47,304 nucleotides of DNA from Segetibacter sp. (GTDB taxonomy: Bacteria > Bacteroidota > Bacteroidia > Chitinophagales > Chitinophagaceae). A program made the translations under genes and the position numbers. Under the pieces are notes generated by a model, which saw only the letters and a list, made by a program, of their open reading frames with translations, searched no databases and was not told where the DNA came from. This document shows, piece by piece, positions 41,907 through 47,304 of this stretch (position 1 is the first letter of the stretch; the number at the start of each line of letters is the position of its first letter). The stretch is taken from assembly GCA_028288505.1 (NCBI GenBank), contig JAQBNN010000070.1:1-47304 (forward strand). Reading direction: 5' to 3'.

Positions 41907-43469
41907 ATGAAGTGGCTCATGTTGCTTTTATTCATTCCATTAACTGCTACTACCCCAAAAACTGCAGACATCATTATTCGTAACGGCAAAATAATTGACG
42001 GCACTGGTAACAACTGGTACTACGGAGACATCGCAATCCTAGATGGCAGAATAGCAGCTATCGGAAAATTACAAGGTTGGAAAGCGGGGAGAATCCTTGA
42101 TGCCTCAGGCCTTGTAATCGCCCCCGGCTTTATTGATGTTCATACCCACATTGAAGACGACGAGGTGAAGAACCCGACAGCATCAAATTTTATTTACGAT
42201 GGTGTTACTTCGGTTGTAACCGGTAATTGTGGCTCTTCAAGGTTAGATCTAGAGAAGTATTTCGGAATGCTCGATAGTTTAAAACTCTCCGTAAATGTGG
42301 CATCGCTTATCGGGCATAATGATGTAAGAAAAGCTGCCATGGGCAGGGCTTTCAGGGATCCTACCGTTGAGGAGTTGGAAAAAATGAAATTTATTGTGGA
42401 GAAGGCAATGAAGGATGGTGCAGTGGGTATGTCAACAGGTTTGATTTACATTCCTGGCACTTATTCTAAAACGCCTGAGATAGTTGAACTGGCAAAAGTG
42501 GTGGCAAAGTACAGTGGTGTTTATGCAAGCCACATGCGCAACGAGGGAGATAGCGTTGTAGAGGCAATAGAAGAAGCACTAACTGTTGGACGGGAAGCAA
42601 AATTGCCTGTTGAAATCTCTCACTTTAAAGTGGGCGGTAAAAACAATTGGGGCAGGTCAAATCAAACACTTGAATTGGTGAAGAAAGCGCGGGAAAGTGG
42701 ATTAGATGTAACCATTGACCAATATCCATACACTGCAAGCAGCACCTCGTTAAGTACAATGCTACCCGAATGGATCTTAGCCGATGGACAGGACAGCGTT
42801 AAAGCAAGACTTTCAAACCCGGCAATTAGAAAGGATGCTATCAGCACAATGTTGAAAGGTCTTAAGAGAAGGAAGCTGAAGCATTTTGATTACGCTAGGG
42901 TATCGTACTACAAGCCTGATACAACCTTTAACGGTAAAAGTATCGAGCAGGTAAATCTTCTATCGGGTAAAAAGCATAAGGCAAAGGACGAAGCCGAAAC
43001 TGTTTTGCAGATGATGGAAAAAGGCGGAGCACAAATGGTTTTCCATGGCATGAGCGAGGATGATGTAAAGAACATTATGAAATATCCTTTCAACATGTTT
43101 GCAAGCGATGCAAGCATTCGGATCTTCGGGCAAGGCGTACCGCACCCGAGAGGTTATGGAACCAATGCAAGGGTGCTCGCTAAGTATGTTCGGGAAGAAA
43201 AAGTGATAACACTTGAAGAAGCAATAAGAAGGATGACTTCGCTACCCGCTCAGAAATTTAACCTCGCCAACAGGGGATTATTAAAAGAAGGCTTTGCCGC
43301 TGATATTGTTGTTTTTAGTGAAAGCGAAGTAAAAGACATGTCAACGTTTGATAAGCCGCACCAGTATTCTACCGGCTTTAAATATGTTTTGGTAAACGGC
43401 GCACTAACTTTGGAGAACAACCAACACAATGGCACAAGAAAAGGAATGATATTAAGGCAACAGCTTTAA
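41907..43469 (+). CDS. N-acyl-D-amino-acid deacylase-like amidohydrolase
   Basis: A 520-residue exported metal-dependent hydrolase (N-terminal hydrophobic segment MKWLMLLLFIPLTATT). It has the amidohydrolase barrel with FIDVHTHIEDDE (HxH), GNCGSS, GMSTGLIYIPG, ASHMRNEGD, EISHFKVGG and DQYPYTASSTSL, a pattern characteristic of D-aminoacylases and dihydroorotase-like relatives. These cleave N-acyl-D-amino acids or D-amino-acid dipeptides. A role in handling peptidoglycan-derived or foreign D-amino acids is inferred. Confidence 0.87.
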   Translation: MKWLMLLLFIPLTATTPKTADIIIRNGKIIDGTGNNWYYGDIAILDGRIAAIGKLQGWKAGRILDASGLVIAPGFIDVHTHIEDDEVKNPTASNFIYDGVTSVVTGNCGSSRLDLEKYFGMLDSLKLSVNVASLIGHNDVRKAAMGRAFRDPTVEELEKMKFIVEKAMKDGAVGMSTGLIYIPGTYSKTPEIVELAKVVAKYSGVYASHMRNEGDSVVEAIEEALTVGREAKLPVEISHFKVGGKNNWGRSNQTLELVKKARESGLDVTIDQYPYTASSTSLSTMLPEWILADGQDSVKARLSNPAIRKDAISTMLKGLKRRKLKHFDYARVSYYKPDTTFNGKSIEQVNLLSGKKHKAKDEAETVLQMMEKGGAQMVFHGMSEDDVKNIMKYPFNMFASDASIRIFGQGVPHPRGYGTNARVLAKYVREEKVITLEEAIRRMTSLPAQKFNLANRGLLKEGFAADIVVFSESEVKDMSTFDKPHQYSTGFKYVLVNGALTLENNQHNGTRKGMILRQQL

Positions 43470-43482
43470 TTAATCGTTTTTA

Positions 43483-43538
43483 TTTTGGTTACCAGCATTC
43501 GTATTTCATAGCATCATCGTTGCGTCGCACTCTTGTAC
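43483..43538 (-). repeat. GTAC-palindrome element, copy 20 (class A)
   Basis: Minus orientation. Near-consensus tail on the plus strand (TTTTGGTTACCAGCATTC), TTTCATAGCATCATCG, and the block GTTGCGTCGCACTCTTGTAC. Head-to-head with copy 21. Confidence 0.92.
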
Positions 43539-43615
43539 TATCTTTTATCTTATGATCGCGATGTAAGCTTAAATGGGTCGAGCTGGTGCAGCAACGGCCG
43601 CATAATGAACCAACA

Positions 43616-43672
43616 GTACAAGAGTGCGACGCAACGAAAGTTACATCTCCGTTACTGCTGCTGGCTACCAAA
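43616..43672 (+). repeat. GTAC-palindrome element, copy 21 (class A)
   Basis: The first 22 bases equal the reverse complement of copy 20 (GTACAAGAGTGCGACGC onward). Its middle is diverged, and the tail is GCTGCTGGCTACCAAAAAA. With copy 20 it spans 190 bp with a 77-bp spacer. Confidence 0.9.
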
Positions 43673-43685
43673 AAAATAACTGTAA

Positions 43686-45227
43686 TTAAGCGGGTAATAA
43701 AACAGTAAAAGTGGCACCTTCTGCTAGTTGCGAAGAAGCAAAAATATACCCATTGTGATTTTCTATAACCTTTTGAACAATGGCAAGGCCAACACCGGTT
43801 CCGGCATATTCACTACGGCCATGTAGCCGCTGAAAGATCTTAAAAATCCGCTCTGCATGTTCCTGCTCAAAGCCGATTCCGTTGTCTTCCACTTCTATAC
43901 AATGAAACGACTTTTGGTCATCCTCGGGTTTAACCTTACCAGTCATCTCGCTGCCTGGCAACAGCTTTGATCGGATTGTAATTTGGGGAACAATATCAGT
44001 TCGGTTGTACTTTAAAGAATTGCTGATAAGATTTTGAAACATTTGGGTTAACTGCACAACATCACCTTCAAGGGTTGGAAGATGATCGACACTTACGTTT
44101 GCATTGGTTTCATGAATTCGCGTTTCCAAATCTACCAGAACCTGTTGCACTACACTATTAGTATCTACAAGTTCAAAAGGTTCTCTTGTAGAACTTACTT
44201 TGGAATAGGCAAGCAAGTCTTCAATTAGAGTGCTCATACGCTTCGAAGCAGCTTCAATGCGGTCTATCACAACGGCTCCATCGTCGCTTAAAGCGGAATG
44301 AAAACGTGTTTTAAGACGTTCGGCGTAATAGGTAATTTTACGTAGTGGCTCCTGCAAATCGTGTGAAGCGGCATAAGCAAAGTCTTCGAGGTTAGCATTC
44401 GAGCGTTTTAAATCGAGGTTTGCTGCCTCGAGTTTTAGTTGTAGTTGCTTGATAGAAGTATAATCAGTAAAAGTTACGAGCACTTCATTAGCGTGCTTTG
44501 TCGATAATATATCAAGCCATACGTCAATGCCATCGGCATTATAATGAAAATCGAAACGGTTCGTCTTTCCTGTTTCGTAAGTTTCTTTGTAAAGATCGAA
44601 CAAGCCGTTGGTCTTGTACGTAGGAAACCATTTACTACCAAGATCGTTTATTAAAGTCTCCGGCTCCTGCCCTACGTAAGAAGCAAGTGAACGGTTGGCG
44701 TAAGTAAAAGAAAAATCTATGATCTCTTTTGCCTCATTAAGAACAGGACTGAAAAGGAACATGCCAGATTGTGCAATATCAATAATAGCATTTAACTGCT
44801 TCATCGATCGTTCAATATTCTGCTGGTATTGCTTCTTTTCTGTAATGTTTACAAAAGTTACTACCAGGGCGTCTTCATGCGGTGCAACTCCTATATCGAA
44901 CCAGCCAGTTAATGTTCCATCGTCGTAAAAAAGTTCTTTTCGCAGTACTTCCTTCTGTTGTAATGCAGTTGCATATACCTCGAAAAACCCTTGGTCTATA
45001 GAAGTTGCAAATACCTCTGTAAGTGGTTTACCTATAGTGCTTTCACCTTTAATACCTACCTGCTTTTCAAAAGCAGTGTTAGCTGCTTTTATTATAAAAT
45101 CAATGATGACTCCGTCTTTCGATTTGATCGGGTCTAGTAGCATAATACCGTGCATCGATGCGTCAAGCATACTTTGTATAAAGCTGTCGTGTCTTTCTTT
45201 TATTTCTCCCGGTTGCTCAAGTACCAT
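43686..45227 (-). CDS. PAS-domain sensor histidine kinase
   Basis: A 513-residue soluble kinase without membrane helices. Two PAS domains span about residues 15-130 and 145-260. The HisKA domain has the phosphoacceptor His289 in YAASHDLQEPLRKI, and the ATPase shows MFQNLISNSLKYNR (N box), IEVEDNGIGFEQ (G1) and GTGVGLAIVQKVI (G2). The H box with ASHDLQEP is of the bacteriophytochrome-like group. No response regulator is beside it, so the partner is unknown. The signal is also unknown, presumably sensed by the PAS domains in the cytoplasm. Confidence 0.92.
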   Translation of the reverse strand: MVLEQPGEIKERHDSFIQSMLDASMHGIMLLDPIKSKDGVIIDFIIKAANTAFEKQVGIKGESTIGKPLTEVFATSIDQGFFEVYATALQQKEVLRKELFYDDGTLTGWFDIGVAPHEDALVVTFVNITEKKQYQQNIERSMKQLNAIIDIAQSGMFLFSPVLNEAKEIIDFSFTYANRSLASYVGQEPETLINDLGSKWFPTYKTNGLFDLYKETYETGKTNRFDFHYNADGIDVWLDILSTKHANEVLVTFTDYTSIKQLQLKLEAANLDLKRSNANLEDFAYAASHDLQEPLRKITYYAERLKTRFHSALSDDGAVVIDRIEAASKRMSTLIEDLLAYSKVSSTREPFELVDTNSVVQQVLVDLETRIHETNANVSVDHLPTLEGDVVQLTQMFQNLISNSLKYNRTDIVPQITIRSKLLPGSEMTGKVKPEDDQKSFHCIEVEDNGIGFEQEHAERIFKIFQRLHGRSEYAGTGVGLAIVQKVIENHNGYIFASSQLAEGATFTVLLPA

Positions 45228-45360
45228 TCTTCTTTCTGTGTAAGTATTAGTAAAACGATCTGCGAAGTATAAACATATTTTACAAATGAAGGTTTAAACT
45301 TTTTGACATCTCTCTTTGAAAGAATTAATAGAACCTTTTTAAATGCTCCGGCCGCTTAAG

Positions 45361-47304
45361 TTAGTAATTCAATAGTTTTTGAACATATTCATCCAACCTC
45401 GATTTCGCCATAAATTTTTTCTCGAGTTCTACGTTAAACGGTACCGGTGTATCTAAAGAAGCACAGCGTAAAACGGGTGCATCTAAATGTTCGAAGCAGT
45501 GCTCGTTTATCCATGCGCTCAGCTCTCCACCTATTCCTCCAATTAATGTATCCTCGTGAAGAATGAGCACTTTACCTGTTCGCTTTACACTTTCATCAAT
45601 TGCTTCATAATCTAATGGAAGTAGTGTACGCAGGTCGAGGAGATCTATTGAGTAGGATGGATTTTGTTTAGCATAATCAGTGGCCCAATGTACACCGATT
45701 CCATATGTAATTATGCTTACATCGTTACCTTGCATTACGTGTTTTGCTTTACCGATTTCGATTTCGTAATAATCTTCCGGAACAGTTCCGCTTACACTTC
45801 TGTAAAGGGCTTTATGCTCGAAAAACATTACTGGGTTTGGATCATTAATAGCTGCAATTAGTAGCCCTTTAGCATCAGCCGGTGTTGACGGGTACACAAC
45901 TTTTAGCCCCGGAGTATGTACAAACCATGCTTCATTGCTTTGGCTATGGAATGGGCCTGCTCCAACTCCTCCGCCTGTCGGCATTCTTACTACCACATCT
46001 GCGTTTTGCCCCCAGCGGTAATAAATTTTAGCCAGGTTGTTTATTATCTGGTTGAAGCCTACCGTAACAAAGTCAGCAAACTGCATTTCCATTACACTTT
46101 TAAATCCCTGCAGGCTTAGGCCCAATCCAGATCCAACAATAGCACTTTCGCAGAGGGGCGTATTGCGAACACGTTCTTTTCCAAACTTGTCGACAAAGCC
46201 TTCCGTTATTTTAAATGCACCCCCATATTCTGCAATATCCTGTCCCATTAGTATGAGGTTCGGATGTTGTTCCATGCTTTGATGAAGGCCTTCTTTAATT
46301 GCATCAATTACCCTTAGCTCTCGTTTCGAATCTTCTAATTCATCGGTACTAATAAACGAAGTTGGTTGGCATGGAGCATAAAGGTCGTTTAACTCTTCTT
46401 CTGTATTTGGCTCCATTGGGGAAGCATTATAAGCTTCCTGTAATTCACTTTCTATGTAGGTCTTAACCTCTTCTTTCAGGGTGGAAATATCATCTTCAGT
46501 AAGTATACTTTCCTGCCTTAAAAAATGTTCGTAGTTCTTCAAAGGATCGTTCTTCGCCCACTCATCAAACAAGTGCGAGGGAACATACTTTACACCACTC
46601 GCTTCTTCATGACCGCGCATTCTAAAAGTCATGCATTCTATTAAATACGGCTTCTGGCTTTTGATGCAATAATCCCGAACACCTTTTATAGTATCATATA
46701 CGCTAAGTACATTATTTCCATCAATACGAACGCCTTCCATGCCATAGCCTTTTGCCCTGTCAACTAGGTTTTCGCAACGGTACTGTTCATAAACAGGCGT
46801 GCTTAAACCATACCCATTATTTTCAATAATAAAGATTACCGGAAGATCCCAAACCGCGGCAACATTTAAAGCTTCATGAAAATCCCCTTCGCTTGTGCCA
46901 CCGTCGCCGGTAAAAGCTACTGATACTTTATTTTCCTTTCGTAGTTTGTGTGCCAGTGCAACTCCATCTGCAATTGCGAGCTGCGGCCCAAGGTGAGAGA
47001 TCATACCGCAGATGTGGTGTTCTTTACTTCCAAAGTGAAAGCTTCTTTCACGTCCTTTGCTATAGCCTTCTTTGTTGCCCTGCCATTGCATAAATAATTT
47101 TCGCAGCGGCATATTCCTGCTGGTAAAAACACCTAGGTTCCTGTGCAGTGGCATAAGCCATTCGTCCAAATCAAGTGCAAGGGTAGTACCTACAGAAATA
47201 GCTTCCTGCCCGATGCCGCTAAACCATTTACTTATTTTTCCCTGGCGAAGCAGTACCAGCATTTTTTCTTCTATTGCCCTTGGAAGCAGTAGTGCTTTGT
47301 AAAT
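45361..47304 (-). CDS. Fused E1 alpha/beta subunit of 2-oxoacid dehydrogenase (5' end missing)
   Basis: The thiamine-diphosphate E1 component of a 2-oxoacid dehydrogenase, probably branched-chain 2-oxoacid (2-oxoisovalerate) type. The frame is open to the right edge (14 codons before the first internal Met), so the N-terminus is missing. The alpha part (about the first 310 residues) has the TPP motif FTGDGGTSEGDFHEA ... IIENN. The beta part starts near ELRVIDAIKEGLHQSM and has MGQDIAEYGGAFKITEGF and the transketolase C-terminal domain. The fusion of both subunits is usual in Bacteroidetes. Confidence 0.9.
   Translation of the reverse strand: MYKALLLPRAIEEKMLVLLRQGKISKWFSGIGQEAISVGTTLALDLDEWLMPLHRNLGVFTSRNMPLRKLFMQWQGNKEGYSKGRERSFHFGSKEHHICGMISHLGPQLAIADGVALAHKLRKENKVSVAFTGDGGTSEGDFHEALNVAAVWDLPVIFIIENNGYGLSTPVYEQYRCENLVDRAKGYGMEGVRIDGNNVLSVYDTIKGVRDYCIKSQKPYLIECMTFRMRGHEEASGVKYVPSHLFDEWAKNDPLKNYEHFLRQESILTEDDISTLKEEVKTYIESELQEAYNASPMEPNTEEELNDLYAPCQPTSFISTDELEDSKRELRVIDAIKEGLHQSMEQHPNLILMGQDIAEYGGAFKITEGFVDKFGKERVRNTPLCESAIVGSGLGLSLQGFKSVMEMQFADFVTVGFNQIINNLAKIYYRWGQNADVVVRMPTGGGVGAGPFHSQSNEAWFVHTPGLKVVYPSTPADAKGLLIAAINDPNPVMFFEHKALYRSVSGTVPEDYYEIEIGKAKHVMQGNDVSIITYGIGVHWATDYAKQNPSYSIDLLDLRTLLPLDYEAIDESVKRTGKVLILHEDTLIGGIGGELSAWINEHCFEHLDAPVLRCASLDTPVPFNVELEKKFMAKSRLDEYVQKLLNY

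Noticed and set aside
2696-43672. CRISPR array as explanation of the repeats
   Set aside because: The copies are spread over 41 kb, in both orientations, with genes between them; there are no regular spacers and no cas genes.
43483-43672. Intrinsic terminator made by the paired elements
   Set aside because: In the paired form the T run precedes the stem and A residues follow it, which is the wrong order for intrinsic termination in either direction.

Overview
The window looks like a piece of a Bacteroidetes chromosome, most likely from the Chitinophagaceae or close relatives. The evidence is AT-rich DNA, lack of clear Shine-Dalgarno sequences, Bacteroidetes-type -7 boxes (TAnnTTTG) before several genes, lipoproteins with short lipoboxes, a Rho with a long N-terminal insertion, a fused E1 alpha/beta 2-oxoacid dehydrogenase, and a PurF-like protein that starts MSDEIKHEC. 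Most genes are ordinary housekeeping or metabolic genes, with no phage, IS transposase or CRISPR array.

Layout. 1-2634: end of tatC, rpiB, secreted M28 peptidase. 2846-4787: two zinc-ribbon membrane proteins (one a CPBP protease) and a convergent TPR protein. 5167-7860: Uma2-type nuclease, PQQ-type sugar dehydrogenase lipoprotein, small secreted protein. 8217-10259: bifunctional PaaZ. 10359-10924: decayed antitoxin/Doc toxin pair. 11069-16638: adk, msrB, aminotransferase, small lipoprotein, glycosyltransferase, EamA transporter. 16765-21004: methyltransferase, SixA-like phosphatase, PurF-like protein, FMN reductase. 21084-23797: YceI, two pirins and a MarR regulator with a palindromic operator. 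23942-27767: tRNA-Phe, asnS, rho. 27992-31666: two lipoproteins, mnmH, metallophosphoesterase, nucleotidyltransferase. 32172-35689: MATE and AI-2E-type membrane proteins, L,D-transpeptidase. 36345-38507: PAP2-like protein and rpoN. 39159-45227: uvrB, GNAT, D-aminoacylase-like amidohydrolase, PAS histidine kinase. 45361-end: fused E1 2-oxoacid dehydrogenase, cut by the window edge.

The most striking feature is a dispersed family of intergenic elements of about 56 bp. I count 21 copies in 47 kb, about one per 2.2 kb, and none inside an intact gene. Each has a palindrome end (GTACAAG or GATGAAG followed by an odd palindrome, GCGACGC or GTGACAC), a middle close to AACGATGATGCTATGAAA, and a tail close to AATGCTGGTACCAAAAA. 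The two core palindromes differ by a compensatory pair change. Copies mostly alternate in orientation along the chromosome (16 of 20 neighbouring pairs), and two places carry close head-to-head pairs that resemble a MITE or a BIME. I call them here the GTAC-palindrome elements; plus orientation means the palindrome end is at the lower coordinate. I do not recognise this family from memory, and its function is unknown to me.
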